From Anaerococcus obesiensis ph10 (GTDB taxonomy: Bacteria; Bacillota; Clostridia; Tissierellales; Peptoniphilaceae), in contig NZ_HE978531.1 in assembly GCF_000311745.1 (NCBI RefSeq), positions 764,014-828,013 on the forward strand: a DNA stretch of 64,000 nt, in the 5' to 3' direction. Positions 34,339-43,937 of this stretch are shown in pieces (position 1 is the stretch's first letter; every line of letters starts with the position of its first letter). The notes beneath the pieces were generated by a model that saw nothing but the letters and a program-made list of their open reading frames with translations, was not told where the DNA came from and did not search any database. The translations under genes and the position numbers were made by a program.

Positions 34339-36459
34339 CTATTCTCTTTCTTTTTCTATCATTTCGTAGGCTTCAAGCTCGTCGCCTTCTTTGATGTCGT
34401 TGAATTTTTCAAGGCCAATTCCACCTTCGTAGCCATTGTTTAATTCTTTGGCATCATCTTTAAATCTTTTCATAGATTCAATTTCTCCATCAAAGATAAC
34501 AACATTGTCCCTTAATAATCTTATTTTTGCTCTTCTTGGAATTGAACCACTTGTTACAAGAACACCTGCAACCATTCCTGCATTTGGAATTTTGAAAGTT
34601 TCTTGAACTTTTGCACGACCTAAAACTTTTTCTTCAAATTCTGGATCAAGCATTCCTTTGAGAGCTTTTTCTACATCTTCTATCGCTTCATAAATTACAG
34701 AATAAGTTCTTATTTCTATATTATTTTCTTCTGCCATTTGAAGAGCACCTTGAGTTGGACGAACATTAAATCCAATTATTATAGCATTTGATGCTTGAGC
34801 AAGAAGAACATCTGATTCTGAAATTCCTCCAACAGCTCCTGCAATTACATTTACAAAAACTTCTTCGTTTGAAAGTTTTGAGAATGAACTTGAAACTGCA
34901 TCTACTGTTCCTTTTACATCAGTTTTTACTATAATATTTAATTCTTTTAATTCTCCATCTTCGATGCCTTCATACATATCTTCAAGGTTAGTATTAGATT
35001 TTTGAATTAGTCTTTCTTCTCTTTTTTGCTCTTTAGCTCGATCTGCATAAGCTCTTGCAGTTTTTTCATCTTCTACAGCAAAAATTTTATCTCCTGCTTC
35101 TGCCACATCGCTTAGTCCTAAAATTTGGGCTGGCATTGATGGACCTGCTTTTGAGATTGGCTCTCCTTTTGAATTAAACATAGCTCTAATTCTTCCTGAT
35201 GACGAACCAGTAACTACATAATCTTTATCGTGAAGAGTTCCTTTTTGAACAAGAACAGTTGCAACAGAACCTCTTGCCTTATCAAGTTGAGCTTCAATTA
35301 TAATTCCAACCGCAGCTCTGTCTGGATTTGCTTTTAATTCTCTCATTTCTGCAACAAGTAAAACCATCTCCAACAAATCTTTAATTCCATTGCCAGTTCT
35401 TGCAGATACTTCTACCATGATTGTATCTCCGCCCCAGTCTTCTGAAACTAAACCATATTCTGTAAGTTCTTGTTTTACTCTATTTGGATCACTTTCTTCT
35501 TTGTCCATTTTATTTATCGCAACAATTATTGGAATTTCTGCAGCTTTTGCGTGATTAATCGCCTCAATTGTTTGTGGCATTACTCCATCATCTCCAGCTA
35601 CAACCAAAATTGCTATATCAGTTGATTGAGCTCCTCTCATTCTCATTTGAGTGAAAGCTTCGTGGCCTGGTGTATCCAAAAATACAATTTCTTTATCATT
35701 TATTTTTACAGTTGAAGCACCAATGTGTTGAGTAATTCCTCCAGCTTCTCCAGATGCAAATTGTGTATCTCTAATTGCATCTAGAATTGAAGTTTTTCCG
35801 TGGTCAACGTGTCCCATTACTGAAACTACTGGTGGACGAGTTTGTAAATCTTTTTCGTCATCTTCGAAATCTAAATCTTTTTCTTGAATTTCAATTTCAT
35901 CAAGCTTAACTTCTTTTGCAATTTCCTTATTAAATTCAAGAGCAACAAGCTCTGCTTGTTCAAATTCTATTTGATCATTTAAACCAGCCATTACTCCAAG
36001 TCCCATAAGTTTCATAATAACTTGGTTGGCATTTTCATCGATTTTTTCCGCAAAAGATTTTACTGAAATTGATTCTGGAATATAAATATTTCCATCATCA
36101 TTATTTTCTGCTTTTACTTCTCTTTTGGTTGATTTTTTTGATCTTTTATTTTGCTTTTTATTTTTGTTTTTCTTTTTTTCTTTTTTCTTTGATGACTTTT
36201 TGTCTTTTTTATTTTTTGAATTTTTATCTTCCAAAGATTTTTCTTCTGATTTTTTTTCTGCTTTTATTTCTTTTTTCTCTTCTTTTATTTTTTTATCTTC
36301 CCCAAAATATTCTTCAACTATTGCAAGTTCATCTCCACTTAAAACTGACATGTGGGATTTTATTTTTAGTCCAAATTCGTCTTTTAGTAGACTGAGCATT
36401 TCTTTCGTACTTTTTTTGTGTTCTTTTGCTAATTCATAAATTCTTAATTTTTTAGCCAT
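34339..36459 (-). CDS. infB: Translation initiation factor IF-2
   Basis: 706 residues. N-terminal MAKKLRIYELAKEHKKSTKEML (IF2_N), a Lys/Glu-rich linker about 55-115, a second IF2_N, then the GTPase domain: G1 GHVDHGKTS (about 212), G3 DTPGHEAF, G4 NKMD, G5 SARTGNG. Domains II-IV follow to the C-terminus (SIPRRAKIRLLRDNVVIFDGEI). The A-rich linker produces long shadow frames on the other strand. Confidence 0.97.
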   Translation of the reverse strand: MAKKLRIYELAKEHKKSTKEMLSLLKDEFGLKIKSHMSVLSGDELAIVEEYFGEDKKIKEEKKEIKAEKKSEEKSLEDKNSKNKKDKKSSKKKEKKKNKNKKQNKRSKKSTKREVKAENNDDGNIYIPESISVKSFAEKIDENANQVIMKLMGLGVMAGLNDQIEFEQAELVALEFNKEIAKEVKLDEIEIQEKDLDFEDDEKDLQTRPPVVSVMGHVDHGKTSILDAIRDTQFASGEAGGITQHIGASTVKINDKEIVFLDTPGHEAFTQMRMRGAQSTDIAILVVAGDDGVMPQTIEAINHAKAAEIPIIVAINKMDKEESDPNRVKQELTEYGLVSEDWGGDTIMVEVSARTGNGIKDLLEMVLLVAEMRELKANPDRAAVGIIIEAQLDKARGSVATVLVQKGTLHDKDYVVTGSSSGRIRAMFNSKGEPISKAGPSMPAQILGLSDVAEAGDKIFAVEDEKTARAYADRAKEQKREERLIQKSNTNLEDMYEGIEDGELKELNIIVKTDVKGTVDAVSSSFSKLSNEEVFVNVIAGAVGGISESDVLLAQASNAIIIGFNVRPTQGALQMAEENNIEIRTYSVIYEAIEDVEKALKGMLDPEFEEKVLGRAKVQETFKIPNAGMVAGVLVTSGSIPRRAKIRLLRDNVVIFDGEIESMKRFKDDAKELNNGYEGGIGLEKFNDIKEGDELEAYEMIEKERE

Positions 36460-36472
36460 CTAATCACCTCTT

Positions 36473-36730
36473 TTATTTCATAGCAATTATCTCCTCATAA
36501 AGATCATCACTAATTTCAGTTTTAAAAACTTTTTCTAATTTTCTTTTCTTCTTGGCTTCGTTTATGCAAATTTCATTTTTACAAATATAAGCTCCCCTAC
36601 CATTTTTTTTGCCGGTAGGATCTAGGATAATTCCTTCTTCTTTGTTTTTTACTATCCTAATCAATTCGTGTTTGTCTTTGTTTTCTCCACAAACTATACA
36701 TTTTCTTTGTGGTATTTTTCTTTGTTTCAT
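36473..36730 (-). CDS. rnpM: RNase P modulator RnpM (YlxR family)
   Basis: 85 residues: PQRKCIVCGENKDKHELIRIV, then GRGAYICKN, the YlxR signature (a nucleic-acid-binding beta-alpha fold). In Bacillus YlxR binds and modulates RNase P. It lies directly between nusA and infB; the ylxQ (L7Ae-like) gene that often follows is absent. Confidence 0.92.
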   Translation of the reverse strand: MKQRKIPQRKCIVCGENKDKHELIRIVKNKEEGIILDPTGKKNGRGAYICKNEICINEAKKKRKLEKVFKTEISDDLYEEIIAMK

Positions 36731-36754
36731 CTTTTCACCATTATTAATAAGTTA

Positions 36755-38002
36755 TTATTCATCACTTTCTTCAATATCTTCTTTAATAATTTGGTCAAGG
36801 TCGTTTGATAAATCTTCTATATTTTCTTTATCTATATCTAAATTTTCGCCTTGTTGTGCATTTTCATCTTCTAAAATATCTTCTTTTGAATTTTCTTCAA
36901 TATTTTCTAAATCTTTGTCTGTTTGTTCGTTAAGCCCAAGTATTTCATCAATTTCTTCTTGGCTTAATTGGTCGAATTCTTCTTGACTTTTTATATCAAT
37001 TTTCCAGCCTGTAAGTCTTGCTGCAAGTCTTGCGTTTTGTCCTTCTTTTCCAATGGCAAGAGATAATTGATCTTCTCTTACAACAACCAAGGATTGTTTT
37101 TTCTTATCATTTATATAAACTTCATTAATTTCTGCAGGAGATAAGGAATTTTTTATAAATACTTTTATATCTTTATCGTAATTTATAATATCAATTTTTT
37201 CTCCTTGCAATTCTTCTACTATTGAATTTACACGACTTCCTTTAAAGCCAATACAAGCTCCAATTGAATCAATTTCTGGATCATTTGAGAACACTGCAAT
37301 TTTTGTTCTTGAACCTGCTTCTCTATCTATTCCATAAATTTCAATTATTCCATTTGTAATTTCTGGAACTTCTAGCTCAAATAATCTTACAACCAAGGCC
37401 TTATCTTTTCTTGATAAAATAATTTGTGGCTCTTTTGTTGTATTTTTTACTTCTTTAATTAAAACTTTTATTCTTTGGTTTGGAGTATAAGTTTCATTTT
37501 CTACTTGCTCTTTTAATGGAATAATTCCTTCAATTTTATCAAGATTTATATAGACATTAAACTTATCTTCTCTTTGTACAACGCCTGTTATAATTTCATT
37601 TGCCCTATCCAAATATTCAGAATAAACTGAATCTCTTTGGGCATCTCTAATTTTTTGGATTACAATATTCCTTGCAGTTTGAGCTGCAACTCTTCCAAAA
37701 TTTTTCGGTGCAATCTTGACCCTACAAATATCTCCAAAATCAAGTTTAGGGTCAATTTCTTTTGCTTTTGTCTTAGAAATTTCAGCTATCGGTTCATTTA
37801 CTTCATCAACTACATTTTTTAGAGAATATACTTCGATTTCTCCAGTTTCATCGTCAATGCTTACATCAACATTTTCATTATTATCGTAGTTTTTTTGGTA
37901 AGATTTCACCAAAGCTTTTTCCAATGCTTCAAGGATTATTCTCTTGTCAACATTTTTAGTTTTTTCAAGCTCCTCTAAGGCAATTATAAATTCTTTATTC
38001 AT
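36755..38002 (-). CDS. nusA: Transcription termination/antitermination protein NusA
   Basis: 415 residues. NTD (1-125) with RILEALEKALVKSY, S1 domain (about 135-200, ITGVVQREDKFNVYINLD), KH1 (GIDREAGSRTKIAVF, GACIGFKGSRVNSIVEEL) and KH2 (LAIGKEGQNARLAARLTGWKIDI). It ends in a long acidic Glu/Asp tail rather than the AR repeats of proteobacteria. RNA polymerase pausing and termination factor; likely controls its own operon. Confidence 0.96.
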   Translation of the reverse strand: MNKEFIIALEELEKTKNVDKRIILEALEKALVKSYQKNYDNNENVDVSIDDETGEIEVYSLKNVVDEVNEPIAEISKTKAKEIDPKLDFGDICRVKIAPKNFGRVAAQTARNIVIQKIRDAQRDSVYSEYLDRANEIITGVVQREDKFNVYINLDKIEGIIPLKEQVENETYTPNQRIKVLIKEVKNTTKEPQIILSRKDKALVVRLFELEVPEITNGIIEIYGIDREAGSRTKIAVFSNDPEIDSIGACIGFKGSRVNSIVEELQGEKIDIINYDKDIKVFIKNSLSPAEINEVYINDKKKQSLVVVREDQLSLAIGKEGQNARLAARLTGWKIDIKSQEEFDQLSQEEIDEILGLNEQTDKDLENIEENSKEDILEDENAQQGENLDIDKENIEDLSNDLDQIIKEDIEESDE

Positions 38003-38010
38003 TTGTCCCC

Positions 38011-38451
38011 CTAGAAGACTATCTCAATTTTAATAGTCTTAATTTCACTCTTTTCAATTTCTTTTTCTTCATTTTCAAGTGTAAAAATTAAGGAATTTTC
38101 TTTTATTTCTTTAATTTTTCCTATAAACTTCTCGCCATTTTTAAGCTTTATTTCTAAAAGCTCATCTTTGTTTCTTTCAAGATCTCTATCAGTCTTTAAT
38201 GGTCTTGAAAGATCAGGAGAAGATACTTCCAAATAATAAAAAGATTTTATAAGATCAATTTCATCTAATCTTTCGCTTAAAAAATTAGAAGTCTTTTCAC
38301 AATCATCAATTGTGATTCCTCCATCTTTGTAAATAAAAAACCTTAATATTTTATTTTTACCCTCATTAACAAATTCAATATCAACAAGCTCATAACCAAG
38401 CCCATTAATATCACTTTCCAAATTTTCTTTTAATTTGCGTATTATATCCAT
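38011..38451 (-). CDS. rimP: Ribosome maturation factor RimP
   Basis: 146 residues from ATG 38451 with GGGGAAG upstream; the longer ORF (to 38490) runs through a hairpin and lacks an SD. Motifs: GYELVDIEFVNEGKNKILRFFI, ITIDDCEKTSNFLSERLDE, YYLEVSSPDLSRPLKTDRD. Acts in 30S biogenesis. First gene of the rimP-nusA-rnpM-infB-rbfA-nrnA-truB-ribF operon. Confidence 0.95.
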   Translation of the reverse strand: MDIIRKLKENLESDINGLGYELVDIEFVNEGKNKILRFFIYKDGGITIDDCEKTSNFLSERLDEIDLIKSFYYLEVSSPDLSRPLKTDRDLERNKDELLEIKLKNGEKFIGKIKEIKENSLIFTLENEEKEIEKSEIKTIKIEIVF

Positions 38452-38472
38452 AACTTCCCCTTTACATATTAA

Positions 38473-38494
38473 AAGAGTGGATTTGTCCACTCTT
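38473..38494 (-). promoter_or_regulatory. 5'-leader hairpin (possible attenuator) before rimP-nusA
   Basis: Minus strand AAGAGTGGA-CAAA-TCCACTCTT, a perfect 9-bp stem followed by TTAATATG, between the promoter and the rimP SD. The short U-tract resembles a weak intrinsic terminator. Confidence 0.55.
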
Positions 38495-38505
38495 CGCTTA
38501 AAATT

Positions 38506-38533
38506 ATTATACTATAAAAGACTTAACTTTCAA
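38506..38533 (-). promoter_or_regulatory. Promoter of the rimP-nusA-infB operon
   Basis: TTGAAA (38533-38528), 16-bp spacer, TATAAT (38511-38506). Confidence 0.65.
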
Positions 38534-38580
38534 TTTTAAAATAAATTTACAAAATAAAATTTAATAAAAATACAAAATTA

Positions 38581-38618
38581 AAATCTCTAGCATTTTATTT
38601 TAAATAACTAGAGATTTT
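38581..38618 (-). terminator. Terminator after the EamA transporter gene
   Basis: AAATCTCTAG and CTAGAGATTT arms around a 17-nt A/T loop, with T-runs, just past the stop at 38623. Confidence 0.7.
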
Positions 38619-38622
38619 TGCA

Positions 38623-39525
38623 TTACTTTTTAAAAAATTTTTTTATTTTTTGTTCAGGAATTTGAGATAAAATTATTGCAATAAACATAATTATTCCACC
38701 AAAAATTTCCCTATCTACTGGTCTTTCTTTCAAAAATAAAAATCCAAAAAATGCAGCAAAAACTGATTCCAAAGATAAAATCAAACTAGCAATCGTAGGA
38801 TCAGTATCTTTTTGGGCGACAATTTGGAGAGTATAACCCAAACCTGATGAAAATATACCCAGATACAAAATAGCAAGCATGCCTTTCATTAATAAATCAA
38901 AATTTGGTTTTTCAAATAAAATCATAAGAAGCAAAGATACTAAACTTGCTACAAAAAATTGAATCATAGACATTTTTACACTATCAGCTCTTATAGAAAA
39001 TTTATCAATAAATAAAATATGAAAAGCAAAAAATAAGGATCCAACAAAAATTAAAATATCTCCCTTATTTATAGAAAATCCATCATCAACTCTTACAGTT
39101 AATAAGTATAAACCAACTAGAGCAAGTATTATAGAAATTGCAGTTTTTTTGGAAACTTTTTTTCCCATAAAAATTGCAAAAATCGGAACTATGACAACGT
39201 AAAGTGATGTAATAAAACCTGCCTTACCGCTTGTTGTAAAATAAACTCCAGTTTGTTGAAAGCTAACTGCAACTGCCATAACAAGACCTGTGGCAATTCC
39301 ACCTCTGATTGTTGCAGTTTTTGTAATACTATCTACTTTTTTTCTCGATTTATTTTTTCTAAAAAATGAATAAGCCAATAAAAAAATTCCAGCTGTCAAA
39401 TTTCTAAAAAAATTAAAGGTAAATGGTTCTATGTAATCACTTCCTAATTTTTGGGCAATAAAAGCAAATCCCCAAATAAAGGAAGTCAATAGTAAAAGTA
39501 ATTCTCCCCTATGTTTATTTTTCAT
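38623..39525 (-). CDS. DMT-superfamily transporter (EamA family)
   Basis: 300 residues with ten TM segments in two EamA repeats: first LLLTSFIWGFAFIAQKLGSDYIEPFTFNFFRN region, second GDILIFVGSLFFAFHILFIDKFS. The second repeat ends LSLESVFAAFFGFLFLKERP, a hallmark. Probably exports or imports metabolites or amino acids; the substrate is not predictable. It has its own promoter and terminator between polC and rimP. Confidence 0.88.
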   Translation of the reverse strand: MKNKHRGELLLLLTSFIWGFAFIAQKLGSDYIEPFTFNFFRNLTAGIFLLAYSFFRKNKSRKKVDSITKTATIRGGIATGLVMAVAVSFQQTGVYFTTSGKAGFITSLYVVIVPIFAIFMGKKVSKKTAISIILALVGLYLLTVRVDDGFSINKGDILIFVGSLFFAFHILFIDKFSIRADSVKMSMIQFFVASLVSLLLMILFEKPNFDLLMKGMLAILYLGIFSSGLGYTLQIVAQKDTDPTIASLILSLESVFAAFFGFLFLKERPVDREIFGGIIMFIAIILSQIPEQKIKKFFKK

Positions 39526-39560
39526 ACTTACTCCTAATAGATTTTTTTCCGCTTGCTTGT

Positions 39561-39589
39561 ATTATATCAAAAATTTTAAATTTTGTAAG
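39561..39589 (-). promoter_or_regulatory. Promoter of the EamA transporter gene
   Basis: CTTACA (39589-39584), 17-bp spacer, TATAAT (39566-39561). Confidence 0.55.
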
Positions 39590-39702
39590 ATTTTTTAATA
39601 AAAATAATAAAAATCCTACACAAGTCGCTTAACTTTGATAATTAGTTAATTTTCATTGTTATATATATGCATAAATTGTTATTTAAAAAAATATAATAAA
39701 AA

Positions 39703-39737
39703 AACTCTAATAAAGATTTAATCTCTATTAGAGTTTT
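39703..39737 (-). terminator. Terminator after polC
   Basis: Minus strand AAAACTCTAATA-loop-TATTAGAGTTTTTTT, overlapping the end of the polC region. Confidence 0.75.
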
Positions 39738-39740
39738 AAT

Positions 39741-42700
39741 TTATAAATCAAATAAAGACATTTGATTTTCTTCTTGCAATCCATCAATTATGTCCAAATT
39801 TTTTAAAGAATTCAAAGCATTTTTGTTTAGTGAAGTTCTTTTTTTCAAATCTTCAACCGAAATAAATTTCGCTTTTTCTCTTTCAATAACTATATCTTTT
39901 GCCATAGCTTCTGAAACATCATCAACTGCTGAAAGCGGAGGCAAAATTTCTCCGTCTTCATCCAAAATAAATTTAACAGCTTCTGACTTATATAAGTCTG
40001 CTTTTTTAATTTTTATATCTCTTGCAGCCATCTCCTCAGCAACTTCCAACAAAGATCTTAGATTTTTTTCTCTTTGCGTTGGTTTTTCTAATTGATTAAT
40101 TTCATTTAAAGCATATTGGATTGATTTTAATCCTTTTACAATTACTGAATATTGAAAATCATTTAATTTTGTAGAAAAATATGTTGCATAAAAAGCTTTT
40201 GGATAATAAACTTTGTAATAAGCAATCCTATAACTCATCAAACAATAAGCAACTGCGTGAGCTTTTGGGAAAAGATATTTTATTTTCAAACAAGAATCAA
40301 TGTACCAATCAGGAACCTTATTTTCTTTCATATAAGCCAAAGTTTCTTCTGATAAAGTTTTTCCCTTTCTTACTTTTTCCATTATTTGGAAAGATTTTTT
40401 CTTATCAAGTCCAAGATTAATCAAAGAATTCATTATGTCATCACGAGTTGAAATTATTTGATCAAAACCTGCTGTTTTTGATTTAACTAAATCTTGGGCA
40501 TTATTTAGCCACACATCAGTTCCATGAGAAAGTCCAGAAATTCTTGTCATTTCAGAAAATTTGGTTGGGAAAGTATCTTTTAACATTCCCCTTACAAAAG
40601 AAGTTCCGAATTCAGGAATTCCTAAAGTCCCAATTTCGTTATTTGAAAAATCATATTTTATATTTAATGGTTTTGTTGAAGAGAAAATATTCATTACATT
40701 TTCATCATCCATTTGAAGCTTCAAAGGATCTGTATTTGTTAAATCTTGAAGACTTCTAATAATTGTAGGAACATCGTGGCCCAATAAATCGAGTTTTAAA
40801 ATTACTCCATGCATCATATTGTAAGTAAAGTGCGTTGTTTTAATATCGTCTTTTCCATCGTCTGCCGGATATTGGACTGGAGAAAAATCGTAAATATTTT
40901 TATCATTTGGCACAATCATAAGACCACCTGGGTGTTGACCTGTTGTTCTTTTTACATCGTAAAGTCCTCTTTGATATTTTCTAATTTGTGCATTAGAAAG
41001 ATTTAGGTCATTATCTTCCATATATTTTTTGATATAACCAAAAGCAGTATTATCTTTTATAGTTCCAATTGTTCCTGCCCTAAAAACTTTTCCTTCTCCA
41101 AATAATTCTTCAGTATATTTGTGAATAGTTGGTTGATATTCTCCAGCAAAATTCAAATCAATATCTGGTTCCTTATCTCCTTCAAAGCCCAAGAAAACTT
41201 CAAAAGGAATATCGTGGCCGTCTTTGTTCATCTCTGCCCCACATTTTGGACAAGTTTTATCTGGCAAATCTATTCCAGCTCCAACGCTACCATCTGTTAT
41301 AAATTCTGAATGCTTGCATGATGGACAAACATAATGAGGAGCAAGCGGATTTACTTCTGTAATATTTGCCATGGTTGCTGCAAAAGATGAACCAACAGAA
41401 CCTCTTGATCCAACCAAATATCCATCCTCATTTGATTTTTCCACGAGCTCTTTTGCAATTATATATAAAACTGCATAACCGTTTGAAATTATAGAATCAA
41501 GCTCCTTATCTAGTCTTGTTTTTACAAGATCAGGAAGAGGATCTCCATAAATTGAGATTGCTTTTTCATAAGTTGTATCTTTTAATTTTTTATCAGAGCC
41601 TTCAATTTTTGGTGGAAAAGTTTCGTGAGGAATTGGCATAATACTTTCCAAACTATCAGCAATTTTAATTGTATTATCAATTACTACTTCAATTTTCGTT
41701 TGATCATCTAAATAATAAAATTCATCAAGCATTTCATTGGTTGTTTTTAAATAATAAAGAGGATTATTTTCCTTGTAATGGAAAAATTGTCCCTTGTGAA
41801 GAATATTTCTAAGAATATAATCTTTCTTTTCCATATATCTTACAGAGCCAGTTGCTACAACCAATTTATTATATTTTTTTCCAAGCTCAATTATTTTTTT
41901 ATTTATTTCTATAATTTGATTTTTATCTCTTATAGATCCATTTTCCAAATCATCAGCAAAAACTCCTATCGCCTCTATTTGGAAAAAATCAAAAAATTCG
42001 CAAATTTTTTCTATTTTTTCTTCAGAAAAATCATCTCTTATAGCCTTAAACAAAAGACCATCTTTTCCACCAGATCCTATTATCAAACCTTCTTTGTTTT
42101 CTTTTACCAAATCAAAAGGCGTTTTTGCTTCCAAATTAAAATATTTCATCCTAGATTCTGAAATTATTTTATAAAGATTTTTAAGTCCATGATAATTTTT
42201 GGCAAAAATAATTGATGAGAAATTTTCGTGACGAGCTATAGGCCATTTTGTTTTTATTGAATTAATTTTTTCAAGGCTAAGGTCTTTATTTTTGTCCTTA
42301 ATTTTTTCAAATAATTTAATAAAAATTTTGGCAGTTGTCATTGCATCATCGCTTGCTCTGTGATGGTTAAAAGGTCCAACTCCTAATTTTTTTGCAAGTT
42401 TATCAAGAGAAAATCTTCCCATATATGGAAAAACTGCTCTTGCCATTGGCAAAGTATCCAAATAAACTGGCTCAAATTTATAAGATAATTTTTGACAAGC
42501 TTCTGTTATAAAACCAATATCAAAATCTGTATTTTGTCCTACAAAATATGAATCTTTTGAAAATTCTAAAAATCTTGGCAAAACTTTATCAATTTTTGGC
42601 TTATCCATTACCATTTCGTTTGTAATTCCTGTAAGCTCTACAACCTTTTGAGGAATCATTTTTTCTGGATTTACAAGCTCATTAAAAACTTCAACAATTT

Positions 42701-43937
42701 CTCCATTTTCAATTTTTACCGCACCAATTTCTGTGATTTTATCTATATATTTTGAAAGTCCAGTCGTCTCCAAGTCAAATACAATAAATCTTTGATTTTT
42801 TAAATCGCTTATATCATTTATTTTTTTATTGTAGTTGTTAGTTAAAATTCTTAAATTTTTATCAACCAACAAAAGCTCTGCACCTGCTAGCATTTTTATA
42901 TCATTTTTTCCAAGCTTATCATACATATCTGGAAGAGCTTGTAGGGTTTCTGTATCTGTAATTCCACAAGCACTATGGCCCCAAGCTTTTAATTTTTTTG
43001 CTAGCTCATCCATATCAACAAATCCATCAAGGTTTGTCATTTTCGTATGAATTTCAAGCTCAACTCTTTTTTTAGGATAAGTGTCAAGTCTTTCTTTTTT
43101 TTCACATTCCACCATAGAGTTTACAGTAAAAACATCTTCATGTGAAAAGCTATCATAGTTTAGAACACCTTGAACTTGAACTATCATATTTTCTTTAAAA
43201 TTTTCAAGTTTTGATTTATTTCTTGGTTGAACAAACATCTTGCAAGCTATGGCATCAGATTCATCTTCAAGGTCAAAAGAATAAATAAAGTTTCCTCTTT
43301 TTGATTCAAAAACATCAATGCCAAATATTTCTCCCTTTATAGAAAGATTCATGCCTTTTTTGTCATAAATTTCTTCAATTTTAAATAAATCTCCATTTAT
43401 ATTTCTGCCATATTTTAAAATTTCTGCTTGATTTATTTCTTTTTTTTCAGAATTTTTCTTATTATTTCTAGCATTTTCAATCATATTTTCAAGCTCGATT
43501 TTTTTTAAATCTCTAAGGCTTGATGCTTTTTCTTCTTCTTGATTTTTTGAAGGTTCTTTCTTTTCTTCTTTAATTTTTGGCAAATCAAATATATCTTGAT
43601 TGTTTAATGAAGACTCTTTACTTTCTTGATTTTTTTCTTCATTATTTTCGCCCAAATTTTCTGGATTTTCATAACCTGTTTCATAATAATCTGGAAGAGG
43701 TTGGCTTTCATAAAAATCATCTATGGAATTTGTTTCTTTTTTATTTTCCTTTTCAAATTGCAATGACAAATTAACATAAGAAAAATATGATTCAAGTTTT
43801 TTTTCAATATTTTCATCATATTCTCCTAGAATATTTAATTTCAATTTATTTAATTTTTTTGAATAAATCGCCTTGTTTATATAATAATCTTTGTCAATTT
43901 CAATAATAGATTTTAGATTAATTTTCATTTTTTTCAT
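39741..43937 (-). CDS. polC: DNA polymerase III alpha subunit, PolC type
   Basis: 1398 residues. OB fold about 190-280. The PHP domain (from about 289) is split by a DEDDh proofreading exonuclease (about 388-550: FDLETTGLS, GQNTDFDIGF, HHRASDDAMTTAKI). The zinc-binding CPSCKHSEF...CPKCG motif is near 900. Polymerase palm has EPDIDLNFAGEYQP with the catalytic Asp pair. The C-terminus MSLFDL is a clamp-binding motif. The PHP metal motifs are altered: HLH is EIH and TDH is TDT. It follows ispG with a short overlap; the start is ATG 43937 or 43928, neither with a strong SD. Leading-strand replicase of Firmicutes. Confidence 0.97.
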   Translation of the reverse strand: MKKMKINLKSIIEIDKDYYINKAIYSKKLNKLKLNILGEYDENIEKKLESYFSYVNLSLQFEKENKKETNSIDDFYESQPLPDYYETGYENPENLGENNEEKNQESKESSLNNQDIFDLPKIKEEKKEPSKNQEEEKASSLRDLKKIELENMIENARNNKKNSEKKEINQAEILKYGRNINGDLFKIEEIYDKKGMNLSIKGEIFGIDVFESKRGNFIYSFDLEDESDAIACKMFVQPRNKSKLENFKENMIVQVQGVLNYDSFSHEDVFTVNSMVECEKKERLDTYPKKRVELEIHTKMTNLDGFVDMDELAKKLKAWGHSACGITDTETLQALPDMYDKLGKNDIKMLAGAELLLVDKNLRILTNNYNKKINDISDLKNQRFIVFDLETTGLSKYIDKITEIGAVKIENGEIVEVFNELVNPEKMIPQKVVELTGITNEMVMDKPKIDKVLPRFLEFSKDSYFVGQNTDFDIGFITEACQKLSYKFEPVYLDTLPMARAVFPYMGRFSLDKLAKKLGVGPFNHHRASDDAMTTAKIFIKLFEKIKDKNKDLSLEKINSIKTKWPIARHENFSSIIFAKNYHGLKNLYKIISESRMKYFNLEAKTPFDLVKENKEGLIIGSGGKDGLLFKAIRDDFSEEKIEKICEFFDFFQIEAIGVFADDLENGSIRDKNQIIEINKKIIELGKKYNKLVVATGSVRYMEKKDYILRNILHKGQFFHYKENNPLYYLKTTNEMLDEFYYLDDQTKIEVVIDNTIKIADSLESIMPIPHETFPPKIEGSDKKLKDTTYEKAISIYGDPLPDLVKTRLDKELDSIISNGYAVLYIIAKELVEKSNEDGYLVGSRGSVGSSFAATMANITEVNPLAPHYVCPSCKHSEFITDGSVGAGIDLPDKTCPKCGAEMNKDGHDIPFEVFLGFEGDKEPDIDLNFAGEYQPTIHKYTEELFGEGKVFRAGTIGTIKDNTAFGYIKKYMEDNDLNLSNAQIRKYQRGLYDVKRTTGQHPGGLMIVPNDKNIYDFSPVQYPADDGKDDIKTTHFTYNMMHGVILKLDLLGHDVPTIIRSLQDLTNTDPLKLQMDDENVMNIFSSTKPLNIKYDFSNNEIGTLGIPEFGTSFVRGMLKDTFPTKFSEMTRISGLSHGTDVWLNNAQDLVKSKTAGFDQIISTRDDIMNSLINLGLDKKKSFQIMEKVRKGKTLSEETLAYMKENKVPDWYIDSCLKIKYLFPKAHAVAYCLMSYRIAYYKVYYPKAFYATYFSTKLNDFQYSVIVKGLKSIQYALNEINQLEKPTQREKNLRSLLEVAEEMAARDIKIKKADLYKSEAVKFILDEDGEILPPLSAVDDVSEAMAKDIVIEREKAKFISVEDLKKRTSLNKNALNSLKNLDIIDGLQEENQMSLFDL

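Noticed and set aside
36069-36439. Two hydrophobic plus-strand frames over infB
   Set aside because: Antisense of the Lys/Glu linker of IF-2; the Phe-rich translation is a base-composition artefact.
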